Source of the DNA: Takakia lepidozioides
Taxonomy: Eukaryota; Streptophyta; Takakiopsida; Takakiales; Takakiaceae
Length of the DNA stretch: 60,000 nt
Direction: 5' to 3'
NCBI GenBank assembly: GCA_030704615.1
Contig: CM060733.1
Coordinates: 52,144,001 to 52,204,000, forward strand
Within the stretch, counting starts at the first letter, position 1; the number at the start of each line of letters is the position of its first letter. Both the position numbers and the translations under genes were made by a program. The notes under the pieces were generated by a model, which saw only the letters and a program-made list of their open reading frames with translations, did no database searches and was not told where the DNA came from. Shown in pieces: positions 44,068-56,566 of the stretch.

Positions 44068-45491
44068 CCGTACTGACCTAGCTTATTAGGCACTTCCGCG
44101 CCTAATAATTAATAAAAATGGAATATTATTAGGCAGATTCGTTTTTATTACTTAGGCACCTCACCTAGGTAATTTTCAAACATTAGGCATGTATTACAGT
44201 CGAACCTGGATAATAGTGAACAATTATTTTTGACCTCCATCAAAAACAATTGTTGAGGTAATTTTCTTTTGAAAAAAACATAATGGTCTTGAAAATAGAT
44301 ATTACCTCAACAATTGTTTTTGACGGAGGTCAAAAACAATTGTTGAGGTAATTTTCTTTTAAAAAAAACAATGTTTGATAGAATGGCTGCAGTGAAGGCT
44401 GTATGTACTAAACCCTAAACCTTTCCAACTGTTCGTTGGTTGTATGAGTCTTGCGTGGAGGTGAAGTGCCAACCGGAGATGATTTTGTCAAGTTGGAGAC
44501 TTTGTGGAATTTTATAAGCATTTCAAGATGCCTTTCAGAGTGAGGCAATGAAGCCAATTTGTTTTCAAACCCTGGCACCCAAGTGAGAGGAGATCTTGTC
44601 ATGGAGGATGTTCCTGATGTCTACCTTGATGGAAGTGTCATTGAGTGCAAACATGTATATCAAAGGATGATGATGTTCCTGACCTTAACATTCTCTCAGA
44701 TTGAGGAGATTCACATGAGACTTATGAAGATGCAGTTGCATCAATGCAGGGCCCTTTGGAATGAAATTATAAATTACAGGTATATTTGCCATTTTTTTGG
44801 ACTTTAAGTAATACAATTCAGGCAATTTTTCCACATATTTAGACATTTTGGTGTTTTTCACAATTTTCGATCAATTAGGCACTTCTCAGGAAATTTTCCA
44901 AGTTTTAGGCACATTTTCCAAAAATGTTCTAAAATTAGTTAGGCACCTGATTTTGAATTAATTACTGCCTAATAAGCTAGGTCAGTACCAGTGTTGGTCT
45001 GGTATATAGGTGAAGGACTGGTATAAAGTACTGGTATATGCACTGGTATCAGATACTAGACCAGTCTGGTATCATTTGGGAGAATACTTGGTCATATACC
45101 AGACCAAGGCTTGGTATCAGTTTTTTCATACCATCCACAATACCAGTACTTCCCCGCCGTCTTCCTCATTTACTCTGGTATGTATACTATATAGTTTATG
45201 TGTATATATGCCTACATACTTGTATTTATGTATATTTATTTATATTGTATTTGTTTTCACTTGATACATGCTAGTGATAAACTTGTAATTCAAAGATGGC
45301 TTTGGAATGATACCAGAATTGATATCTCGTACCAGCTGGTATTGTGGTCATGATACTCATACTCATACCAGTATGTAGAGATTATACATCCACCATTATA
45401 TAGACCAGACTGGTATAATTTTTTTGTGATATGTCTGGTACCAGTCTGGTATGTCCTAACCCTGATACCTGAACAACACTGGTCAGTACGG
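44068..45491. mobile_element. TIR DNA transposon with a nested insertion
   Basis: CCGTACTGACCTAGCTTATT at 44068 continues as AGGCA, and its exact reverse complement ends at 45491 once the nested hAT element and its target duplication are removed. The interior is rich in TTAGGCAC words on both strands. At about 44215-44360 it has a foldback of GACCTC..CAAAAACAATTGTTGAGG. A short frame at 44559-44807 shows no recognisable transposase. Probably non-autonomous; superfamily not assigned. Confidence 0.65.
44989..45481. mobile_element. hAT-type MITE with 8-bp target duplication
   Basis: Terminal inverted repeats begin CAGTGTTG (left CAGTGTTGGTCTGGTAT, right complement CAGTGTTGTTCAGGTAT). An exact 8-bp duplication, GTCAGTAC, flanks it at 44981-44988 and 45482-45489. 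The terminus and 8-bp duplication are those of hAT elements. The interior is packed with CTGGTAT/ATACCAG words. It lies inside the right terminal repeat of the preceding element. Confidence 0.8.
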
Positions 45492-46621
45492 GTACTCACA
45501 TTTCTCGACCGCCACATGTCGGTCATAAAAACCGGCGGCCCAGAGGTGACCGAGACGGAAAAGGTCACCGTCTCAACCGGGAGTCACCGGTGGGGACGTG
45601 ACGGATACCGGTGATCACAAGTCTTCCTAGACTGTCGAGTTGCTGGCGACCGGAAAAGGTCCCGGTCGGAACCGTTGAACGTCACGGTTGTGCAGAGCGT
45701 CGCGTTTTCTTAGGTCCAACGGGTGCTCTTTCACGCCCTTCTGCCACGTGGTTATCTTCTTCCGTCGGATGTAAGATTAGGATAATCGGGCCGCTCGTGT
45801 TAAAGGATCGGCCCTGTTTAGGTAGGACGGGGCCCACTATCTTGTAGGCCGAGATAAACCTCTCTCGTCTCGCTGTCTGGCTCGAGGCGCTTTGGATTGC
45901 GAGGAATGGAATTATTAGGTTTGAGTTTGGGAGAGGCCATGTTGCTGTGCGGTGTACTGTACTTGTGTACTGAGACAGAATTAATGAGGGATTCGTTTGA
46001 TTCTGGGAGATTATTGCAGACTACTCAGTGGTGTCACTTGTTTTGTCCGTATGTACGAGCTTTAGGTGTTGGCCGTCTGTGTGAAGGTGTTGTCTGCCAG
46101 AGATTTGTGGCTGGAGGAAAGATGCCAACGGAGGTCTGAAATCGAATTGAAGAAGATCTGCGCTTCTTTACAAGGATCTTTAGTACTCAGGTGTTTCACA
46201 ACTTGCGGAAAAAGAATGTATAGGTTTTCTCCCTGTGCCTACTTGGAGCTGGGTCACGCGAACAATGCCGGAATCAGGTTGGTCGATGTAATGTGTGACG
46301 TTAATCCTCGACTGCTTGATTGTTGGAGCTTGAGAGACTATTGATCTGCAGCTATTGTAATACCATAGAACCGAGTGAAGCAGATTGGATGAGCCTCGGT
46401 TTGACGCTGGCAATTTCACTTTTTGAGTGCTGAATTGGGCATAACTGATAGAATGATCACAATATTATGCCTTAAACCCACGTACTACCCTAGGGTTTGG
46501 TTATGGGTGAGTCTTATGGCCATGTGAGGCTGATTTTCATACGCTGGAGTTTGATGGTGGCGAGGACTTTGATTGTCGCATCCAAACATCATCTTTTCCC
46601 TGTTGCTGTGTAAATACCTTA
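45492..46621 (+). promoter_or_regulatory. Upstream region of the nucleotidyltransferase gene, probable 5' exons
   Basis: GC-rich inverted words (GTCACCGG/CCGGTGA type) at 45500-45620. Open frames at 45906-46139 and 46066-46344 may be 5' exons. A donor-like CTCAG/GTGTTT near 46190 is in the right phase for the acceptor at 46619-46621. The first exon and start cannot be fixed. Confidence 0.35.
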
Positions 46622-49600
46622 GCGAGGGCCTCACAAAGTTTTTGGTGAATTCTGAAGCAGATGGCAAGGAATATGAAGGCCCGCAGTCGCTCTCTGACAG
46701 TGGCGACGGAGTGGCGCAAGTAGTGTCAAGTTTTCCTGGGCTTTGCATGCATGAAAGCTCTCTTAAGAGGAACCCGGAAGTTGCAGTAGCCACCGGGACT
46801 CTGGCAGAATATGAAAAGCAGGTGGATAGTACCCTGAATGTGGGTTCATTGGAGCCGAACGAGAATTGCGCCTCTTGTTCGGGTTGTCCCGATGCCTCTG
46901 ATGTGCGAGGTTGCTCGGCCCCCTCAGAATTTGACAGTGCAGTAGACAGGCACGTTCCCCAAGATGACCTGTCCAGGCCATCCTGGCAGCCTTTAGCCTC
47001 ATCAATCTTGGGTTTGTCACTGCAAAGCACAGTTCCAGCATCAGCACTTGGATGTGATGGCCCTGCCACTTCTCTACCGATGGTCTCACAGAGTTCCAAG
47101 GAGATATCATTTCCTGTGGATAGTAGTGACTCCTCAATTTCTGGAGCAAACAGGTTCATTCCTTCAGCAGCGGCAAATTCACAAAGTACTGCGGCCAGGA
47201 AATGCAACAGTCAGGGTGAGTCCAGGACCGAGGCCACCGAGAGACGGGCGACCGCCATGATGCAGGAGGCTAGCCATTCTCAGAGACCAGAGGCAGAGGG
47301 ATCAAACGATGGTTTTCCTGATACCAAGACAGAGGCCTCCAGGAGACAGTCAGAGTATTGTATAAGAGATTCTGACACCAGTGGCCCTCCTGGCTTTCTG
47401 CACCCACTGGGACCACTGGAGGTGACTGCCAGGATGGAGGAGGCTAGCCATTCCCCCAAACCACAGGCTGCGGGAGCAACCACTTCCTTTCCTGAGCCCT
47501 CCATAGTACACGGCATGGATGAGTCGAGTAAGTTAAAAGTAATGTACTGCCATTATTGCTGAAAGCTAAGATTGCCAATTTCTTTGTGAGGAGAAACTGC
47601 GACTAACATATTGAAGCTTTGGGAACTCCCCTGAATTGGCATCTTTGTTTGTGGTATTGTGTAGGGACGGAAAATGTGAAAACACGTTTTTCTTGCCAGG
47701 TTGGTAATGTGGCAACTGAGCTGGAATCAAAGTATCAACATCAGTATTTCTCTAGTGAATGGGGTGAGGGTAGTGCTGCACCTATGGAGTGGATGTTGAT
47801 GGACATCGTCACTGCACTCCAGCCAACTGAAGATGATTATAAGAGGAGGGTGCATGTGGTCCAGCGTCTTAGTAGTCTCTTTCACTCTCTCGACAGCTGC
47901 CAAGGTTGGTTGTCACTGCTTGCAATCATTGCCAGTGGATTTGCATGGCATGGTGTTTGGTTCAAAAGAAATTGTCGCCACAGTTCATACCTGTGCTCAG
48001 ATTATACTTCCTTGATCAATGCAGTGACATCATGTCATCTCTATAACGTGCAATGGGGCATCTTGGGTGCTTACTATCCTAAACAACATGATGGACACCA
48101 CAATGTGCACCGTCTACCTTTGCCTCAGACTTGCCTCAAAGAGATGGTGTACATTTGAAAGCTTATGTGTGAGACAATGCACTATACTTGCTTGCCTGAC
48201 AGATGCATGCAGTAATACTTCTTATGTTCAAACGCCAGAGTGCATTTGCCTTCCGAGTTCAAGAGCTTTTACCCAATATAATTAATGTGGATATGAAATG
48301 ATCCTAACACTCTCAATGTCCATAAACATGCAGGGTCAGAGGTGGTGCCTTTTGGCTCCTTTGAATCTGACTTCTATACACCATGGGGTGATCTAGATTT
48401 GTCAGTCGAGCAACCATTTACTGGTGAGGAGGCACCTGCACTTCCGAAATCCAAAAAAGTGAAAATACTCCGTAGCATTGAACGAGCTTTACTGAGAACA
48501 GGTACGCTGCTTATGCTCTAATGAAAGAGTTGATAGGTTGCTTGGAGTGTTTGCCAGTTTGGAACTTCTAGTCACTCTCACAAACTTCTTTGACCTTTTA
48601 CACGTATGCTGGCCCCCTAGAAGTACCTCCTTGCCAAATCTTCTATTATTAGTTGTTGCCTAAGCTTCCTTATAGCAAACCACATTGAGGGTCCTCACCT
48701 TGGAACTTCAAGGCACCTTGGAGGAAAAATACACAAGGCACACTTTATCCTTCCCCATTTCTATAAGCTTCTCTTTCTGGTTACAGGATTTCTATGTAAC
48801 AGCTTTATCATTACTAAGCATCTTTTGTGTATGCCTACTGGTTGTCAATCAGCCTTCCAAGGGTGTCCAAACTAAATTGGACCTGTCGCATGCTGATAAC
48901 CTATGTTGTAAGCACCAGACACAAACCTTGTGCAACTTGCGATCATCTAGATGTAATATCAACCCAGCTGACAACCAATTTATAGGTTTCTTGTAGTTGT
49001 ATAATATCCAGACTAGTCTCCCTCTTACAACCTGGTGATATGCACAGGGTTTGCTCGGAAGCTGCAGGTGATAAGCCATGCACGTGTGCCCCTCCTCATG
49101 TTTGTGGATGCTATCGCCAATGTCGCATGTGATGTGTCAGTTGATAATGGCAGTGCGCTGTTCAAGTCACGTGTGCTACGGTGGGTTGCTAACATGGACT
49201 CCAGATGTCGCCACCTCATTTTTCTGGTAAGTTGCCCTCATTTGACATCATGAGCCTAGTTTGAAGTTTGATCATTCTCAACAATATGGGTCATTTCTCT
49301 CATTTTCTCTGAATTTCCGAGGTATGCCTAGCAAAATCAGTCGAAGATCTTTTGCAGCTTTGTAGTCATGCTATTTTTCTATGACTAACAGTGCAATTTG
49401 TGTCTTCTGTGGTATGTGGAGATAATTAGCATGAATGTTTCTTGCAAATCATGTTTTGCATCTGACATTGAGACTATGTACCATGCGGCTGTTGCTAGCG
49501 GTGCAGATAAAGTGCTGGGCTAAAGCACAATGCATCAATGATCCTAAATTGGGGACATTAAATTCGTTTGCCATATCTCTGCTTGTTGTTTTCCATCTCC

Positions 49601-52600
49601 AGGTTGGTTGGCCCTTGTAACACCTATCCTCTCTTGCATTGAAATCTAATCTGTGCCAAAATATAGTTGCCTGCACCATCCTAGTAGTGGTGTGAAGGAA
49701 CTTAAGTGAATAGGCTTTGTACAACTGAAAGAGGAATGCTACTTGTGCAAAACGAGTCAAATTGTTGCTGTGGCAAGTACAATCGCAATCAATGTGTAAT
49801 TTTGTCAAACAAGGGCATGAACAATTGTTCGATGAGCTCTGCATCGAAAGGTGCTGCCTACTCAATCTGGGGTATGATACTTTGTGGTCCTGACAGACAT
49901 TCTTGTTTTCTTGTGCCACCTGTGGCAATGGCTGCTGTTTTGGACAGACGCGTTCACCACCGATTCTTCCCCCATTTTACTACATTCTTGGTGACGATAT
50001 GGGAAGAAAAGAAGCAGGTTTGTTTGTGCATCACGAGAACCGCTATGTCAAACTGGCACACTCTCACATATATGAACTAGTCTTGTAGATCCCTAAATCT
50101 GATGGATATTATGAAGTTTGTTCCTTTCACTAATTTGCTTATCTTTTTAGGATAAGCCGAATTAATGGAACAAGCCTTCCGCGATAGCAGTGGCCCCCCT
50201 TATACTATCCAGCCACTCTCTTCCCTCGTCCTCCCACCCTCCAACAAGTTGTAATGAATACATTTCTTAGCCCTGTATATCATTCTACACCAGGTCTGGA
50301 GAGGTTGATATGGAAAATTCGTATTAAGACATAGCAACAACCACAGGGTGCTGTCCATGGGTACTCTCTTGAACCTCTGGTCTTTGCAGGGTGACTGGCA
50401 GTGCAATGACAGCACGCAACTGCTTATTGGGATATATATGCTTGGGTTGCCAGGAAGAGTTTCAAGAGAGAGAAGAGAGCAGCAGCTGGAGGGATGCTTT
50501 CAAAGAGTTCAAGCACTTATGGGTGAAGGCTATGGGCAAGACAACAAAAGCAGCCTTGGGCACCTTTTCTTGTCTTTCTTTGGACAGGTACTGTTGTCTA
50601 ATATCTCCTGCCACTTTGGTTTTTGCAACAGGAGAGGTAAGTAGGATTGGTCAAACAAGCTGACCAGAGGTGTGTTTCATGGTTGCGGAGGCTCCTTTGC
50701 AGAATCAGTTGTTTGGGTGATTGCTGATTGCTTGATGTGCATTCGTTCCGGTAACTTAATTGGGTTGGGCCTGTAACTTTTGATTGCACCTTCTATTGCT
50801 AACAACGATATGTAGTCTCCTCCCAGTGGAATGAAGGTTTAGGAAAAGGGATTTTGTGTTCCCAGCATTTGATTAGCACCCCTTGCATGCCAAGAGGCTG
50901 TTTGGAACTATGGCAACTGGCCTTTTAATGACTGCATGACGTCGAATGGCACAGTCCATGGATGATCAAATTCTTGTCTGCAACATGGCAAGTCATGATA
51001 GGTGACATACAATGTGATTGATGTTCCACAAGTTATGAGTAGCACTAGACTGCAAATTATTACAGTCATACAGTGGTGGTGTTGCACTACTTTCTGCTTG
51101 TCATCAACAAACTGGTGCAGTGGTTCCTGTACAGTTTGTAGATCAGTGAAGCATCAAGTATGTTGATAGACACTTGTAGAAGGAAAACTTAAGTTCATAA
51201 CTCCTGGTTGTGATGCAGTTTGCCTGTGTGAAAGCTTTGTGGGTCCAAGGACTGGCTGTGTCCACTTACAGAGGGGAATGGGGAGACAGCACCACCACGA
51301 ATCCTGCCTGGCAGGACAGGCCCTACCCCATGACTGTGTGTAACATTACCCTCATTTTCTTCAATGCCACATGTGTAGTCGATCTGCAAAAGTGTAATAC
51401 AATATCAGAGTCAAATTGGATCAACCCAGTCCTGTATACTTCACCGAAGAGGGGAATACAATAATGTCACATGGACTTGCAGTCTTCTGATGCCACACAT
51501 CCCATGCGATTCGTCAGCGGCATCTCAGATGGCAGTTTTATGCACAGGATCTTTACTTTGTTCCAAGCCCAAGGTTACGAAATACCTTGTTGTAACTGAC
51601 ACAGTATTCGCTCACAGTTGTCGGCGATGAACTGTAGTACCCATATTCAAGTTTGCTAGTTCAGATTGCATGAATTCCATTAAGCACTTCTAATTTGTCA
51701 GGAAGTGAATTTCCACAGCTTCAAATCCATTCCACGGCCTTGGGGGATCGGACAATAACTACATTTTACTATAGTTGTTGGCTGCAACAAAGAGTGGTTC
51801 AGTGCTCAGATTTAACAGCATTGGAATGAAGCAATACTTAGACGTGGCTATTGCTCCTTGTTTCTTGGTCGCAGGTGGAGGACCCTTTTGATCGGTTCGA
51901 CAACTGTGCAAGATCAGTGCAAGATTTTAGTCTTCCCATCATCTGTGATGCATTTATGGGTGCTGTTGAAGCATTGCACCACCCACCCCCCTGGAATGGG
52001 CTAGCATGGTTGCGTGAGACCCTCTTTTGCTGGTCCCCTGACCTCCCGAGGCCAGGGATACATCAGCGACAGTTTCCTTACGTGAGTCCCGGAACATGGA
52101 AATCCAAGGTGGATGAAAAGGCTGGAAAACAGAAGCAAAAGCAATTAAGAAAAGACAGACGAATGGACAGGGCTTTGCCAAAAGCCAAAGGGTCACCTAT
52201 GACTCCCTGGCAATCAGATGATATCACTCCAGAGGCGATGTTGGAGTGGGAAGCAGATGCAGTGTCCCATGTTCCTGTTGGCCAAACTGACAGTTATCAA
52301 CCCTTTATCACAGATTTACTCAAAGTTAACAACATTATCATTCCTGAAAAAGTAGCCAATAGCTCAAACCCAAGTGTCAATGGTAAAGAGAGAGTGGAAT
52401 TCGGCAAGGTGCTCATCCAGCAGCCCCAGACTTCAGAACCAAGGCCAGATCTCAGTGAAGTCGGGATATTAGCGGCTGCGGCACTGGCACCAGTAAGTGT
52501 ACCTAATAAACACAGACGACCACCCGAAACGAGGAGAGTGGGAGCTGAGCAGTGGGCTTTATCTGCTGAGAAATGGGCTCAATCCCATCAGTCTCAAGCA

Positions 52601-53095
52601 CACATGAGACTCGAGCAAGAAATAGCTGCAAAGCAGTCGGACCAGCTGGGTGTTGAAGCAACTCCCTCCTCTTCGGCACCTAGGAGAGAGGGAAGGAAAT
52701 CTAGGAAACCAAGAAAGGTACGGGCTCCACTGGATGCCCCGTTGGAGGGGGAGAAGGGTCCAGCTGATTCTGCAGGTGGTCTGTACATGGATCCGAGCAT
52801 AACCATCCTTCATCGGTCAGATGAATCCAGCCAAAATCCGGCAGGCGGAGGGCCAGAGACCAGCCAGCCTCAAAGATCTGAAAATAGTCAGCCAGGGTCC
52901 AACCATAGCAAGCAAACAAGAGTTCATATTCAGCCATGTGAGCCTCACATGGGACAAGCTCAAGGGTTATGGAACAGCCGAAGGGAAGGTAGAGAAGACA
53001 CAAAAGCCTGTCTTAGAAAGCCCAGTAGGAGATCTCGGAATCACAACCGTGGAGTTGTTGATGGTGTTGATCAAAGCATTCCTAGACTCCTTTAG
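46622..53095 (+). CDS. PAP/terminal nucleotidyltransferase-family protein, at least nine exons
   Basis: Exons: 46622-47527, 47665-47904, 48334-48501, 49048-49226, 49507-49602, 49948 to about 50029, about 50390-50587, 51219-51335 and 51875-53095; phases agree at nearly every junction (the donor near 50029 is weak). The catalytic palm has PFGSFESDFYTPWGDLDLSV, with the Gly-Ser motif and two Asp, and a third Asp in NVACDVSVDN. IKCWAKAQCINDPKLGTLNS begins the PAP/OAS1 substrate-binding part, and VEDPFDRFDNCARSV is the family's closing motif. It resembles the plant group of Arabidopsis At2g40520, which would add nucleotides to RNA 3' ends. The N-terminal 300 residues are Ser-rich with a repeated EASHS motif; translation could instead start at 47784 (MEWMLMDIV). 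The C-terminal 400 residues are polar and basic. Confidence 0.8.
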
Positions 53096-54953
53096 AGATG
53101 AAGAAAGCATTCGTAGACCAGGTAATGTTGCACGTATGCAAGGTACCAGACCACAAATTGTGGCTGGTAGTCTTGATCGAACAGTGGGCATAGCTCGAAG
53201 TAATTTCACCTGATGCGTTTTTCCAGCTTTTTGTAGCTACCCTGGCCTTGGGTTAGACCTGTCTGTCTAGTCATAAGCTACAGAAGGAATTCTATCCAAT
53301 TTGCCTTGCTTTGTTAAACTAACCTGAGTTTCTGTGCCAAATTCAACCTCTTGTATGGTCTTAAAACAATGTGCTAATGCATTTGAAATGATGATTGGGT
53401 CTTCTACATATTGTCTGAGTGTGTATCTTCTTGGAGCCACTTCCTCACTGGCTCAGTTTGCTTTGACGTTCGTACCAGTTCGGTGGAGGAGTGATAAAAC
53501 AACAGCCTTCCCTACTGGAGTTTGCTGGTGGTATGCTCTGGGTTCTGATATTCCACTTAAAAGCTGTCACTGTTGATCAATATTTCGCTGCTAGTCTGCC
53601 ATCTACATGTTGCCCAGAATTTAGATTTTTTTTATGTATGTTAACTGTTTTAAGAGCCAGATGCAGACAGACTGGTGACCGGCTTATGTATGCCTCGTGC
53701 AAGCTTTGCACAATTGGGGCTATCCAGTTAGAGGACCGAGCAGATATGACGCCTCCTGTAATTCTGTCATTGTCAAAATGATTAAAGCTGAGTTTGAGCT
53801 ATCAATTACATTGAAAAAGTCACCAACTAAGATCAAGTCATCTGCATAGATATTCTTAGCCCTTTCAGGCAGAGGTCAGGGTTCTGGTCAGTTGTCCTGC
53901 AGATCGTCCCCTTCAAAATTGGTGTTTCTTTTTCAGGGGGAGGGGTGCTCGCCCCAACAGCTTGGTGAAAAAGATCATGTGGACTTACCTGTAATGTCAT
54001 TTGCTGTGTTCACTGCCAACCAGGCTCAGAGGAGAAGGCAACCTTGCGGAGGTGCTGACTGCAGACCCACAGCAGTGTAGTTGTAGTACTGCCTGCACAA
54101 CTAATCTTCACCAGGTTGCATAGTGGGAGAGACACCTCTACTGTCAAGATACTTGCAACTCATGACTTATGTCCTACAAGCAAGGAAGTCTGTCACTCTG
54201 CATATTGCTACAGGGCCATGGTGGGATCCAGGTTAGCCTCCCAATCTCTCCAACACATTCTCTTCTGTTGCTAAGAACACCTCAACTCCATAACTCGAGT
54301 GTAATCCAAATCAGAGTCTGAGAGTCTTAGATCCCACCATGACCTACCCCATTGCAAATAATGTTTTGTGGCCACTTTAGAATGCAGGGAAGCAGATAAA
54401 GGGACATCATCATATTTGAAATCTTTTGTATGACAAGTGTGAGAAACAAATGTAGCAACCAAAGCCAGTGGTAATGCCATGACTGAATTTCCAACAAAGC
54501 TGTGTTTTCGAGATCTCTAGCCAGGGTAACCTTTACAAGAAGATAATTCTTCTCTGGATATAGAATTTCAAATCCAAACATGAGCACTTGTTACACAATA
54601 CTAGCGTCCTTTGTCTCCATAGCTCCTCCGAGAAGTGCTATGCTGCGTAGGAGAACCCTCAGACTTATCAGAAGCACCTGCAAAGAATTCTCTTGCGTTG
54701 CTGCATCAAAGACATTCAATCGCCCGCTTCAGGAGGCGAACACTTCTACATATTTCTGTACCAACACTCGGAGTTGTCTTCACAATGTCCCACAATCTCC
54801 TTCGTTTGACTGCCCGAGTGTATGTATCTCATCAAGATCTCAAAACTGGCAAACACTAGTTCTGACAGCCCTAGTGAGGAAAATATCGTTCGCTTGGTCT
54901 GGTGAATCCGTGACAGTATCAAATGCATACAGCGTATAAGTGGACCTTATGTA
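53096..54953. other. Intergenic region between convergent genes
   Basis: Holds the 3' ends of the nucleotidyltransferase (plus) and EF-hand (minus) genes. Frame 52821-53213 overlaps the last exon in another frame and could be an alternative end. No separate gene is supported. Confidence 0.45.
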
Positions 54954-55382
54954 TCATGCAGCACCCTTCACTGACACAGGTTCAGATGCATGGTCAGCCG
55001 CCACTGACAACAAACTTCCCTCTTCCACCACCATTGTTAAGGGAGCTGCTCCGAGGCCGTCAGCTATGGCTAAGAGGATCTCCTTCAACTGTGACCGAAA
55101 CTCCGTCAGATCGACTGTGTTGTTGTGGTCGGTATCAAATGTTTCAAAGACAGAGTCATAGAGGGAATTCAATTCGGCAGGAGTCTTCTTTACAGGCACA
55201 CCAAATGACATCTCCACTAAGTTCAGCCTCTCGAAGGCCGGACGCAGCTCTGCCCTGGACAGCACACCATCACCATTCGTGTCGAGCAATTTGAACTGCG
55301 GATCAACAACCCGGTTGAATGCCTCATCATCAGTTGCAAACTCTCTCACTGTGGACCCATCAAGCACCAGCACCCGCCCCAT
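54954..55382 (-). CDS. Two-EF-hand calcium-binding protein
   Basis: A complete intronless minus-strand frame of 142 residues, starting MGRVLVLDGSTVREF. The first EF loop is DTNGDGVLSRAE, with the full Asp-x-Asn-x-Asp-Gly...Glu ligand set. The second is DTDHNNTVDLTE, keeping the ends (Asp1, Asp3, Glu12) but with Asn-Thr instead of Asp/Gly in the middle, so weaker binding is possible. ILLAIADGLGAAPLTM follows, an ending I know from a small plant family of two-EF-hand proteins. There is no signal or membrane segment, so it is likely cytosolic or nuclear. A purine-rich leader precedes the ATG on this strand. It converges on the nucleotidyltransferase gene. Confidence 0.9.
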   Translation of the reverse strand: MGRVLVLDGSTVREFATDDEAFNRVVDPQFKLLDTNGDGVLSRAELRPAFERLNLVEMSFGVPVKKTPAELNSLYDSVFETFDTDHNNTVDLTEFRSQLKEILLAIADGLGAAPLTMVVEEGSLLSVAADHASEPVSVKGAA

Positions 55383-55477
55383 CTTCTCCTTCCCTCTTCA
55401 CACCCCGACCTCTCTATCTGCGCCTCTGGGTCTGCGTGTTCCCTCCCCTGTCTATGCGTCTCTCCCTCTCCGTGACT

Positions 55478-55486
55478 CTATATATC
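55478..55486 (-). promoter_or_regulatory. TATA-like box of the EF-hand gene
   Basis: On the minus strand GATATATAG lies about 95-105 bases before the EF-hand ATG, followed by a GA-rich leader. Placement suits a core promoter, but only the sequence supports it. Confidence 0.4.
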
Positions 55487-55729
55487 TTTCTATCTCCTAA
55501 AATCTCTCTATCTTTCAGCTTTTCTTCCAATTTCCTCACCTACCAGACAGCACACCAGACCACTTCTGATTGTTGTGATACTCAGCCTAATACAGTGCCT
55601 GCATCTCCCAGAGCCCTGCCGCGTGTGTGAGATCTTTTCTTTCTTTAGCTCCTCTCTTGCAGTGCCCACGAATCCTTGAGAAGGCACCCTCAGAGTCCCG
55701 TTCACTTTGTACTTCCTAACTTTCTACCT

Positions 55730-56030
55730 CACTGGACGTTAAAGAAAGAAACTTTACCTTGGGCTATTTACTATCTTCAATCATTATTACTGTTTCATGT
55801 TTCACATTATTATTATTATTTATTTGGTGAACAGGGTCTATTGCCCTAATTAATTTTATTCATAAGTTATTGAGGGGAAAAAAATTAAAACCCCCATTAA
55901 GCCATAAGGCACAAACACCGTAATCAGTGTAAAGGGAGCCACACATCCACCAAATGGGATTTTGAAGAACCAAGTACTGGGACTGATCCCAAGAGACAAG
56001 ATAAAGATAAAGTTTCTTTAACGTCCAGTG
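55730..56030. mobile_element. MITE-like element, about 300 bp
   Basis: Ends are inverted: CACTGGACGTTAAAGAAA at 55730 and its complement TTTCTTTAACGTCCAGTG ending at 56030, diverging only by a 4-base insert further in. The interior is AT-rich (TTATTATTATT). No clear target duplication. Confidence 0.7.
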
Positions 56031-56089
56031 AATTTAGAGAGCCTACTGCTCAACACACAGGCCATCGAGGGCCCAATGGACGGTCTGAA

Positions 56090-56180
56090 GGCACATGTTG
56101 AAGGATTGAACCCAGGATCACCTAGGTTATGCACATGCAAGGCACAAACACCCAACCACCGGGCTACCTGCTCAAGTGCA
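56090..56180 (-). repeat. tRNA-derived SINE head
   Basis: On the minus strand TAGCCCGGTGGTTGGG (complement of 56151-56166) is a good box A, and GGGTTCAATCC (complement of 56103-56113) a good box B, 38 bases apart. The arms do not fold as a complete tRNA. It lies just outside the MITE. Confidence 0.55.
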
Positions 56181-56566
56181 GGTAGAGAGAAGACCAATTT
56201 AATGTAGGCAGGCCTACACCGACTGATATATTATCCCACAACATATCACTAGATGTGTATCAACTTGTAGTTGATAATACTTATTACATAGCGACTATTT
56301 CAGTTACATGTGTACATGAGAGAGAAGACTCCGGCCAAAACTGGCATAACTAAGAGCCACTTGTATGTCTCGTTAATAAGACATGATTATTGACGAACCA
56401 CACATTACATACCAACTCAACCCGAGCCTGTTTCCTAACCTAACCCGAACTTACACCAAAGCCCTCTTATTGCCTGACCTTTTGGTGACGTCTGAGGGGA
56501 GGGGAGGGGACGCAAAGAGACGCAAAGAGACGTAAGAAATGCGGCAGCAAACGATAGTTCACGCTA
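56181..56566. other. Intergenic stretch
   Basis: AT-rich, with two GGGGAGGGGA and ACGCAAAGAG short repeats near 56500-56535. Nothing else seen. Confidence 0.4.

Noticed and set aside
46485-47207. A 240-codon minus-strand ORF
   Set aside because: Shadow of the in-phase nucleotidyltransferase exon; no motif.
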